From contig JARGXX010000037.1 in assembly GCA_030374765.1 (NCBI GenBank), forward strand, positions 372,001 through 436,000: a stretch of DNA of 64,000 nt. The letters run 5' to 3'. Positions 54,698 through 64,000 of the stretch are shown in pieces. The stretch is from Agarophyton chilense. Taxonomy: Eukaryota; Rhodophyta; Florideophyceae; Gracilariales; Gracilariaceae. The stretch's first letter is position 1; each line of letters starts with the position of its first letter. Position numbers and translations under genes: made by a program. The notes under the pieces are model-generated. The model ran no database searches. It saw only the letters and a program-made list of their open reading frames with translations, and was not told where the DNA came from.

Positions 54698-56566
54698 ATG
54701 GCGGGGAGGCAACGGTCCAACCGGCATCAAAGCGAGCCGCGTAACGCGTCCAGCGACCACTCGACTGTCGAAGGCAGAGCTACACAACCGAACGACAAAC
54801 GCACCAACGCGGTAACCACTCCTCGAACTCCGAGCGCGCTTCTGCATCGTACATCAACCTCTAGCGATTACATCCCGATACCTCGGCCACCAGTACTCCC
54901 GATGACCGGTGGTAACAATCCCCGCTGGGGTTACTTCTACATTTTCCATTCGGCTCCCCCTGCGCGGGGGAGTTCCTCGTCAACCGTGCCGTGCCGATCC
55001 CGGGGTCCCGTTGAAGCTTCAAGCCACATCACTCCTGCGGAGGACACCTGGCCCACTTACGACGAACTCGTCGGGTTAAACCCGCGTCAACATGCGGCGA
55101 TTCTCTGGAGAGCTCCGTGGTTCCATCCGACAGCGGTCTTCGACGAAGAACTCATTGTGGCGTATGCAGATGTCAATGCGCGTCTCCCGGGCGAGCTGCC
55201 GGCTTTGATCACCACTTCATGGGACTGGCGACGCCGTGTGGCGGTTCCCGTTCACGCGATTCTGCGGCGAAGGCGCGAGTTGCCATAAGAGGCGCATTGT
55301 ACCTTCGTCCGCATCGGCTACTCACGGATCAACCGGGCAAACTTTCAATACCCCACCCCCGACGAATTCGGCTTCGACCTACGGATGTACCGGACTCAGG
55401 GTCAGATCGGCTATTGTGACCGCCTTGCGGCGTTGGAAACTTACGCATGGCGCGGTCAACCGCGAGCGCGTTAAGAAGCGATCTGCTGGGTCCGTCCGAT
55501 CATTCGTGGCGAGTTCCGTCACCTTCGTCGTGAGTCCCGATATCGGTGGTTACAGAACTTCATCCGCGAGGAGCGTCGGGGCAGATCCCGCTTTCGGTTC
55601 TTTGTCCCTTATCAGAACACGGAGATAAACCGGATTAGTCCCTTCTATCAGTTCGGGCGATACGTTCCCCTGCCTGGGTGGTGGTCCTCCGTCGAGGTGG
55701 GCCGGGGATGTTACGTGGAGTTGCCTCCAGTCGTCTCCTATCTGGGCTCGTTCCTCATCCAGGATCCGCACTCCGGCTTATGGTCCGTGGTCCTAACCGA
55801 ATGGGCAGTCCGCGCCGCGGCGTACATCTTGTGGGAAGCCTACGACCAGTATCGACTCTGGTATCTTCCTCCGCGTTTTCGAGGTTACATCCGGCAGCTG
55901 GACCTTCAACTCTCTCTTGGAGGTGTCAATAACGCTGATGAAGCTCAGGAGCCCATCGAAAACATTGGGCGTGTCGACTGGGCTGTCGGGCCTGTCCGGC
56001 AGAGCGGCCGTGGTTGAAAAGCCGGTGGGGCTGATTGATCTCCGGGGCGTCGCACGCCATTGGCGGGAGATTTCATCTTCTTTAACCCATGGGAGCAGCA
56101 AGAGATCTCCGAGGCGGAGGCGTCGCCACTCCGGATGGCTCCGCGAGGCATACCATACGGCCACCCCGTGGGGTTTGTCAACTCGGATGACTTCTACTAC
56201 GCCTATGGCGGTGATGATCTCACAGAGGAGGAGGGCGAATACCGTGGCGACGAGGTCATGGAAGACGTGGGACACCCCGATGGTGCCGATACTACGGCGC
56301 AGCCAGCGCAGGGAGCGACTCACGCAGCTGCGGTCGTCAATCCAGTGGCGGCGGCGTTGTCGGACGAACCGGAATTTATCGAGGTTCCCTTACGCCCAGA
56401 GGCGGCCGTGATCTCCCAGTTCCTTCGGGGTGTCGGAGTGAACGCACAAGTGGCGAGCGGTGACATCGGTACGATGAGAGACGCTCTCGTGGCACGCCTG
56501 GCCGGAGGGAGTAACTCCGCTAGCGATTCGGCTGGCGCGCACGGTAATCCGGGTTTTTCCAACTGA
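54698..56566 (+). pseudogene. antisense third gene of Gypsy-B (623 codons)
   Basis: It is read opposite to gag-pol and convergent with it. A single frame from ATG 54698 to the stop at 56566 is broken by TAA 55286, TAA 55472, TGA 56015 and TGA 56036, with no frameshift. PTYDELVGLNPRQHAAIL near residue 125 matches DCYDQTIGRNPRAVRHAVL of the Gypsy-A antisense gene. A later WSVVLTEW segment corresponds to SWKVLFVEF there, and both end near a GNPGF/PNPGF phrase. The C-terminal part is Ala/Asp/Glu-rich and acidic. No known domain is recognised. Conservation between families argues that the encoded protein matters to the elements. Confidence 0.75.
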
Positions 56567-56867
56567 TCCCTTGGTATCTTGGTTAGTATATCCCGCTGTG
56601 CGGTTGTGAATGCAGCAACTTCGAAAATAGTAAACTGCTTCCGTCTATGACGTATTTGTTTTCTTTCTTCTCTTCCACTTCTTCTGAGTGTCCGTCTCCA
56701 GGTCTTCTGTGCATCTTCTCCTTCTTCCAAGGGTCCTTATCCAGATCTTCTGTTCCTTTATCCCTATTGGGTGCCTTCTTATCCCACTTGGGCTTGGTCT
56801 AGGGTAGCCGGCAAAACCGTGACAGTACGACGATAATACTGTACCACCTTTGACCGAGGTAGGTGCT

Positions 56868-58127
56868 CTATCGGTCGTCTGAATCCCACTCGTGGTCGTA
56901 CCCGTACCAACGGACCAAGTATTGGATATACCCCTCTGGGTGGTAGGAGTGCTCCAGAATGCGTCCGACCACGAACTCTGGTCGGTACACTTCCCGGCCA
57001 TCCCGTATGACGGTGTCGCTATTTCCGGGTGGTACCCGTCCTGAGTTTGGGGGTACCGAAGTGATCACGCGTTGGGCAGCTTCGCTTCGGTCGGACCGTG
57101 TAGCGCGCAAGGCAGTCCTCGGCTGAGTAAAATGTCGACCCGACTTCGGCGGTTCATCTTCCCCAAGTGCCTGGTTTGCTTCGGCGTTTCCCACTCCGGT
57201 TGGAGGGCCCACACCGGTGGGTAACCTGGGTGGTCGTTCCGCTAGTCGGCGTGGTGAAGCTCGCTTCGGCGGTGAGATTCGCTGGGGCGGCGGCGCATTG
57301 TCGCACCTCTCTGTCCCACGGCGAGATTCCTTGTAGTCACGTGAGCGTTCCAATGGCTGGCTGTCCGGCGTCGGCGCCGTGGATGTATCCGCCTCCCTGT
57401 GCGCGGTACTTGGCAGTGCGTCGTCCACTCGTACTTTATCAGGCTGCGGTGCGTCGAGCGCATTTGCATTCCGTGTTTCACGTGTGGTGACACCTCGGCG
57501 AGTGTTGGTGTCGTTAGCCGCAGCTGAGTTCTGAGGCTTGGATAGCGACTGCGTCGAGTCGTGCAGGACGTCAGTATCAGGCACCCCTGATGGGCGAAGC
57601 ATGACACGCGACGGTGCGGCGTTTCCAGCGACGGTATCGACCGGATGAGAATGGCTGTCGGGCGCCTCCCCCTTCTTAGACGATGCACCGGGGTTGGTGT
57701 CCGTCGGGTGGCCTGGGGAGAAGCGACGGATGCGCGACAAGATTCCTTGCGGGTTGGTCGCCGCGGGGAGCGGAAGGTCAGACAAACCTCGAGATGGGTG
57801 TGGTAACGCGTAGGGACGCGGGTGGACCTGGGTTAAGGGGGTCGATGAGTCCGTTTCAACGGGAGCAGTCACACCAGTAGGTTGGGATGTTACCGGCGGG
57901 GGAGCCGATACCACGCGATCGCGGGAGATGCATTCGTGATTACCAGCGAGGTCAACAACGACAGTGTCGGGAGCCACCGAAATAACCCGAAAGGGGCAGT
58001 CGGCAACGGGTGACAGCTTGTGGCGTTTCTCCTTCTATGGGTTCCAATACTCCTTGCGGATGATTACATAACCGTCGGGGGCGAGACGTGGCGGCGAGCG
58101 AGGGGCTTTGGTTTCAAAGTCACGCTT
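56868..58127 (-). pseudogene. pol C-terminus with chromodomain, Gypsy-B
   Basis: A long Pro/Thr/Arg-rich linker precedes a chromodomain (PEFVVGRILEHSYHPEGYIQ, then LVRWYGYDHEWDS). The frame stops at 56868. The usual continuation (PIEHLPRSKVVQYYR) is present just downstream in another frame, so a frameshift truncates the end. A TAG at 58035 and the TAA at 58128 separate it from integrase. Confidence 0.8.
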
Positions 58128-59519
58128 TTAAGCGGCCTGGGCTCGTCCCATTGAACGCCGTGCGGCGGGAACGAGCTTCGTGAGCCAAGTTTTCCACGCT
58201 TTGCGGTAAGCAGTCGGTGACGGAAAGGTATCCAGCGTGGGCTGTGGTTCCAGCGCCACGGGCGCTGGGATACGGGACAGTACCAGCTCGAAGGGCGTTA
58301 ATCCAGTTGTCCTGTGCACCTGCATATTGTACGCAAAGGTGAGCGCATCAGTGAACAGGTCCCAATCTTTGGTGTAGTCTGCAACGTATGAACGGAGTGT
58401 CGCAAGTAATGTCTGGTTGAACCGTTGGGCCTGCCCATTAGTTTGGGGGTGGTAAGTGGTTGTGAACAGGTTCTTAATGTCCAAGATGCGACACACATTC
58501 TCGAAGAAACGAGAGGCGAACTGTCTCCCGTTATCGGAGAGGAGGTTGACCGGTGGACCATAGACGAAGACCCAGTTTAGGACAAAGGCTTGAGCCACGC
58601 TCATAGCGGAGATCTTCCGTAACGGTACAGTCCAGACCAGCTTGGAGAAGCGATCCGTAATTACGAATAAGAACTTGTAATTCCGCTTAGTGGTAAGGAA
58701 GGGACCGGGTATATCGATGGCCACAAACTCCAATGGGGCGCGAGCTGGAAACAGCTTCAACTTCGTCGCATGACGGCGGAGTTTGACACGGTTCCAAGTG
58801 CAATCGGTATAAAACCGCATCGTTGCGTAGCAGTCCACTGCCATGGCAGGCCAGTAGAAGTTACGGCGTAGGGTGAGGTAAAGTTTCCGTCCCCCGACGT
58901 GGCCACTCAGTTTGGAGTAGTGCGACAACCGCAGGACTCGCGACTGGAGGTAATGTGGTACCACAATTTGTGGCTGCGATCCGACGATCTGTACAAGGTA
59001 TCCGGCGTCATTCACCTGAAAGGGTAGAGTACCTCCTCCATTGAGTTGAGCGCGGACCTTCACGCAGAACGGGTCAGCGTATTGCTCCCGTATCATCTCC
59101 TCTGGAGTAATAGGCACGAAGTTCCCTGTTAACGGTTTTTTGGAATCTTCCGAGAGAAGAAAGTGGTCCAATTCGGAACCGGATTCTGAAGAGTCCGTGT
59201 CTCGTTCCTCGTCCTCGATGGTAGCTTCGTCGCCATTCACTTCAAAGCAGGGTATTTCATCGTGTTTGACGGGTAGTGCTTCGCCAGTAGTGACCAGGCG
59301 GGAGAGAGCATCGGCTTGGGTGTTGCACGATCCTTTTCGGTACTGCACGTCAAAGTCAAATTCCGCTAGACGGAGACGCCAACGCGTCAAGCGGCCTGAA
59401 GGCTCCAAGATGGAGAGTAGCCATCAAAGTGATGCGTGGTCCGTAAAAACGGTGAAATGATTACCCATGAGATAGGGGCGCAACGTTTTTAATGCCCGCA
59501 CTACTGCAAAGCATTCCTT
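58128..59519 (-). pseudogene. RNase H tail and integrase, Gypsy-B
   Basis: The RNase H end is read through a TGA at 59424 (SL-stop-WLL, where Arg is usual). The integrase has the His pair (LSHYSKLSGHVGG) and FYWP, but the first zinc Cys appears lost. In the core, D (VAIDIPGPF) and D (LLSDNGRQF) are present, but the catalytic Glu of the NGQAERF motif is Gln (NGQAQRFNQTL). This copy's integrase is therefore probably inactive apart from the stops. Confidence 0.88.
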
Positions 59520-60662
59520 CTACGAGACGGAGTAATTCTTCTCGTGGACGTTTAGCGATCGGGAACAGTACCCTACGGGGCGTCTTTCCCCATTGGGTGT
59601 AGTTTGAAACAGTGCACAACCTACTTCGTAGTGGCTGGCGTCCGTATCTACGGTGAAGGGCCTTCCAGGCTTGGGCAACGAGAGGATCGGGGCGGAGACG
59701 ACAGAATCCTTAAGAGAGTTGAAAGATTCCGTTTGAACGGGGGTTAAGGGGTCCAGTTTTAGTGGTTGGCCTTTCCGCAAAAGCGTTTTTAACGGTGCGG
59801 CTTTGTCCGCAAAGTGCGGGATGAATCGTCGGTAGACGTTTGCGAGTCCCAGAAAGGAACGAAGCTCGGTTTGCGTCCGCGGTTCTTTAGCCTCTTTGAG
59901 TGACTCGACACGAGTCTCCTCGATTGTAACACGTCCTGGACGGATAACATGGCCGAGATACTTCACGGTGTCCGTGAAGAAGTCACATTTCTTCATCTTA
60001 AGAGTGACACCCGCATCTCGAAGCGTGGTCGTCATATCCCTCACATGAGTGAGATGTTTGTCCAGATTATGTGAGAAGACGATTATGTCATCCAGGTAGA
60101 CCAGGCAGGTACGCCATTTGAAGCGAGCCAATAGGATGTCGATGGCTCGCTGGAAAGTAGCGGGGGCGTTGGTAAGACCAAAAGGCATCCGTTTGAAACG
60201 GTAGAGACCGGAGTGACACGCGAAAGCGGTTGTATCCTGGTCTTGCTTCCTTACCGGAACTTGCCAGTATCCTCAATTGGCGTCCAGGGTTGAAAAGACG
60301 GTGGCGGTGCCTAGCGAGTCAATGTGCTCGTTCATTCTTGGGATTGGATAAACGTCCTTGACGTTGACGGTATTTAACCGACGGTAGTCGACGAAAAACC
60401 TCCAGGAACCATCCTGCTTTGGAGCCAGTACTATTGGAGAAGGCCACGGCGACTGATCCGGTTCAATGACTCCTGCTCGAAGCATTATATCCACTTGTGC
60501 CTTTTCCTTCGCGCGTGCGGCGGGTCCGGCACGGTATGGGTGCTGAGAGATGGGTCGGGTGTCCGGTAGCAAATCAATCCGGTGTTCCGTAGTGGCAATC
60601 TCACCAAGGGAGCCGTCCCACATAGTGGTGAAGTCCCTTAAAAGTTCTCGCAATCGATGGCG
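59520..60662 (-). pseudogene. reverse transcriptase and RNase H start, Gypsy-B
   Basis: Blocks in order: EHRIDLLPDTRPISQHPYR, FFVDYRRLNTVNVKDVYPIP, a TGA at 60273 inside the DAN-x-GYWQ box, FGLTNAPATFQRAID, CLVYLDDIIVFS (intact YLDD), the thumb, and RNase H (FTVDTDASHYEVGCALFQ). A TAG at 59520 replaces the usual Glu in YSVSEKEC. Confidence 0.92.
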
Positions 60663-63600
60663 TTATGAATCCGGGACGTGGCTGAGATCCAGGTCTTTGA
60701 GTTCTTGGACTGGATCGGGGCGGTGACCACTCGTCGAAACGGGCTGCCTCCCTGATGTTACAGGTTAAACCCCGGGTACTGGCGATGAAACGGGTTCCGG
60801 GCTGTCCCCCTCCTTAGAGTGAACGAGTCCGAGAACGTCAGCTGCGGTCAGCTTTGTCGGCATCATAGCGATGGGGTGCGGCATGACGGACCCTATCACT
60901 TGGATCTTCACCAGATACTGGGGTACAGTCCCAACGTTGGCGACCAGCACGTGAAACGGTTGGTTTGGCTCCACATGGACGATTCCATTCGCAATTGCGA
61001 GGCTGTGCCTGTCATACAGTGACGACAATGGTTGCAAGACCCGGAGTCCGTGTTAACGGGAGGTTACTTTCACCATCATTTGGGACTCAGGGGGGACGCA
61101 CAACGACGCTGCGACGCGGAGCTTATTAGATTCACTGTTATCCGGTCCAGGTTCCTGTGTTGCCGGTAGCGGGATATGCTTCTTCGTGGCACGCCTAAGC
61201 GGACGACGAACGATCGGAGTGGACGATCCGTCCTCCATCTCGACACGCCGTTTGCGGGGAAAGATCGCTTCGACGAAGCGGTTGTAAAAGTCACAACCCA
61301 AGATGACTGGAGCGGCTAATTTCCGACATACGACGAAGTCCAGTTTCACCACGCGAGTGCCAACGTGGACTACCAGTTCTATGAAACCCACCGTATCTAA
61401 CGGTTTGTTGTTCGCGTCAGCGACCTCCGGGACTTGGTAGCGGCGGATCCTAGACTGCAAAGCAGGCGGTCACACTTCCTCCACGACAAAGTTCGGACCG
61501 GCACCGATGTCTAAGACGGTAAGGTGTCGCACCATAAACTGGGGTGAAAGGCCAAGGTCAGCAAAGACGTTGTAGTTTCTCTTGGCCATCACCAGAACTC
61601 TATCCGGGAACCGGTTATGTGAAACACGTTTCCACGGACGAAGCAGAACACTAACTTGTTCCGAGTTCACGTCATCGACGGCCTCTTTCATTGAAAGAAT
61701 TTTGACCGGGAGCGAGGCTTGGACGCCTCGGGCGCCGTCGACCTCGACTCTGAGGGCGCCTCTCCTTGAGAGGAGACTCCCACATTTAGTTTTTTTCTGG
61801 GCCTGCTCCGCCGGAGGCGGCTGCTCAGGGCGTTGAGCGGGCAACGCCTGGGCATCAGGTCCAAAAGGTACCGCAGAAGCGGTGGGGTGATCGACAACGT
61901 TGGTGACACGGGATTCCGTTGCAGGTACCACCCGAGCTCGGGGAAGCGACACGTGACGTGGAACATCCGTTAGAGCACGGATATACGATGCAATCGGAAC
62001 AGCTGCTTTGTCCTCCAAAGATAGGGCCTTGTAATTGACTACGACTTGTGCCCATTCTCGGAGAGACAACACACATTGTGGAGACGTGTGACCTGGTTTG
62101 TAGCAGAGATGAAAAATCAGACCAGAAGCCGGTGTTGGGTAGCGAGGTTCGGCGAACTTCACCGCGGGGCGGGTATCTCTCCCACCGGGACGCGAAAAGC
62201 GGACATTACCACTCTTGTGTGAGACACGTGGCGCACGAACGCGACGATTATCCGCATAGAGTAGCGTGTCATCTTCAATCACGTTTTGTGACTCGTCCAA
62301 GTTTGAGGGTAACTCCGTTGTCGGGATGGAATGAACGTCGCTATGGGCTAGCTGCAGGTTATCATAATCCCTTCGAGAGGCCTGTTCGTTGATCATCGAG
62401 GCTGACGGGGAACCCGGCTGTAAAATCAACGCTTTTGCGGACCTAACCCTGGATCCAGGAGTGCGTGCGCGCAGGGCTTCACCTTCTGCGCGAGCGAGCT
62501 GCACTAGTTCCAAATACGTGGCTTTAGGTCTATCTTCTCGGCGTCGAGCAACGAGAGTCCGGATCGCCGGGTCCAAACCATCGACAAACATGGTACAACG
62601 CTCTTCAGCGGGGTAAACATTGCCACAGCGGTGGAAGGCTTTGTTAAGGCGCGACGAATAATCGGTTTCCGACTCTCGTGGACGTTGGCGAGTGTTTCGT
62701 AGGGCGCTTATTGCCTGCTGAATGGCGGAGTTAGTAGCATACGACCTCAGGAGGTACTGAATTGCTTCGGGCTGGCATGTGACCCCTCTTTCGGAGGCGC
62801 GTGATGAACCTCTGACAGAGTGATACTGGTCTTCTGCAATCCCACGTAAGAAATACGGTAAGGCAATGTAGGCCAGTCCCTCGTTTATTCCAAGGATGTC
62901 AGCTTCCGCGACAAAGCGTGCCAAGAAACCCAACATCAATATTGGTTCTTCTCCAGTAGACAACTGGTTGCGAAGTGAGAGCTGCATTCGCTTAATGCAG
63001 TCCTTCACTCTTCCCGTACCACGGGGTGTACGATCCAAAGACGAGTCCTCCAAACGGTAGTACCGGTATGATAAGAGCTTCTTAAAGAGCTAATTGGTCG
63101 GTTTCAGCTCCTTCAAACCTGTGTGCTTCCTTCCCTTCCTGCGGGCGCGGATCACACCATGGGTGGCTGTTGACCCCTTAGAGCGTGAGAAACGCTCACG
63201 GCGAGCTACTTCCACCGATGAATCGGAAGAGTCGGACTCCGAGGATGAGGAGTCTGACGGTTCGGGATCCGTGTTTCTTCGCTTCTTTAGAGCCTGGCTG
63301 TTCTCTCCCTTATTTCCCTTGTGGGATACTGCAACCGGCTCGGCCGGATCATCCCCCGACATCAGGGTTTGTTCCAACGTCTCAAGACGGCTTCGGACGC
63401 GCGAAAAGTTGTCCGTGACGTCTTTGACAAAGGCCGAGGGTCCACCAAGGTACTCTAGAATCGAACTCACATCCGCACGGAGGACACGGAGGTCCTCAGA
63501 AAAATCCTGCATAGCAGTGTCATCCACATTCTTGCGAAGGGAATCAAACTCCCCTGCATGGATGACTTGAGCTTTCGGCATAGAGCCGAGTTGCTCTTCC

Positions 63601-63848
63601 ACAGCTGCAAAGCTGGGATGGAGAGTGACATCTCTAGCAGGGGAGAGCATCTGGGCGGCGGCAGACGCTGGTCCTGCTCCACTTGCTGGGGGTGTCGAAT
63701 CAGAGACAGGCGGTCTCGAGGTCCTTCCACCTGGCACGCCAGTCGATCCACCGGTATGAGCCCTTGAACGGACCTCAATACGGTATGGTTGCAATGGTTC
63801 CGGTGCACCGGTTTGACTCCGCGTCCTCGGACGGTCTTTGGACGACAT
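60663..63848 (-). pseudogene. gag, protease and linker, Gypsy-B
   Basis: The N-terminal gag part (63848-63090, 252 codons) has a Ser/Asp/Glu-rich patch and a basic tail, and ends at a TAG. The same frame continues for 527 codons with the capsid (FHRCGNVYPAEERCTMFVDGL) and a damaged zinc knuckle (LCYKPGHTSPQC). It then enters the protease motif as VLDIGAGPNFV, with Ile in place of the Thr/Ser of D-T/S-G. After a TGA (61470) the protease ends with PVILGCDFYNRF. TAA codons at 61053, 60765 and 60663 break the linker to reverse transcriptase. Confidence 0.85.
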
Positions 63849-64000
63849 GAGATCAGAATTCGTTACACGTGAGTATCCAAACCCGATCGGCTAGTAGGGC
63901 CAAGAAACTTCCTCAAAGAAGGCAACTGAGATCAACCTCAATTAGTGAGTCCTCTTCCCGATTAATCGTGACGGAGTGTGCCCGACTCAAACTTCTAAAT
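63849..64000 (-). other. Gypsy-B 5' leader, incomplete
   Basis: The non-coding leader upstream of gag continues beyond the window. No TGG-starting primer-binding site next to an LTR end can be identified in it. Confidence 0.5.

Larger units (their letters stand above)
53765..64000 (-). mobile_element. Gypsy-B, Ty3/Gypsy chromovirus, runs off the right edge
   Basis: On the minus strand: gag from 63848, protease, reverse transcriptase, RNase H, integrase and chromodomain (to about 56830), then an opposite-strand gene (54698-56566) and the 3' LTR (53765-54662). The 5' LTR and primer-binding site must lie beyond 64000. The eight main gag-pol ORFs are all in one frame over 6,981 bases, separated by ten stop codons. 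The solo LTR at 29422-30297 belongs to the same family. Confidence 0.93.

Noticed and set aside
56868-63848. Reassigned stop codons (non-standard nuclear code)
   Set aside because: All three stops appear where different residues (Arg, Glu, probably Ser) are expected, and host genes such as AOX, bHLH and the light-harvesting gene contain no internal stops.

Overview
The window reads as nuclear DNA of a red alga, most likely a multicellular florideophyte. The best clue is an intronless red-lineage (LhcaR-type) light-harvesting protein gene at 31759-32352. It sits near an alternative oxidase with two short GT-AG introns, a CAP N-terminal-domain protein and an ILR3-like bHLH regulator. I cannot name the species from sequence alone. 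About 13 kb (31.3-44.6 kb) is a host gene island; nearly everything else is transposon-derived.

Layout. 1-2774: unrecognised broken ORFs and spacer. 2775-12244: Ty3/Gypsy chromovirus 'Gypsy-A' copy 1, minus strand. 12800-13247: decayed solo LTR of the same family. 13557-15721: decayed PIF/Harbinger-like pair (transposase plus convergent Myb-like partner). 16041-31294: a piggyBac-like DNA transposon with a long transposase-nuclease pseudogene. Nested inside it are Gypsy-A copy 2 (18736-28983, plus strand, target duplication GAATT) and a solo LTR of a second family, Gypsy-B (29422-30297, target duplication AGATT). 31759-43065: host genes. 44644-47916: a complete PIF/Harbinger element with terminal inverted repeats and a TTA duplication. 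50257-52000: a second decayed Harbinger-like pair, homologous to the one at 13.5-15.7 kb. 52533-52853: an RNase H remnant. 53765 to the window end: a Gypsy-B element, minus strand, running off the right edge.

Main finding. Both Gypsy families carry, between the chromodomain end of pol and the 3' LTR, a long third reading frame on the opposite strand (about 620-680 codons), convergent with gag-pol. The two families' versions share a protein motif (YDxxxGxNPR followed by AxL), so this antisense gene looks like a conserved part of the element.

Three other patterns stand out. Gypsy-A copies 1 and 2 are inverted arms whose central 7,076 bases are almost identical, while their LTRs and distal antisense regions are clearly diverged, which points to gene conversion. 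Gypsy-B and the 44.6-kb Harbinger keep single open frames broken by many stop codons but almost no frameshifts. Every Gypsy-A LTR carries, antisense, a tRNA-like D-arm/T-arm pair (pol III A and B boxes) without an anticodon arm. All element proteins in the window are broken, so none appears autonomous here.
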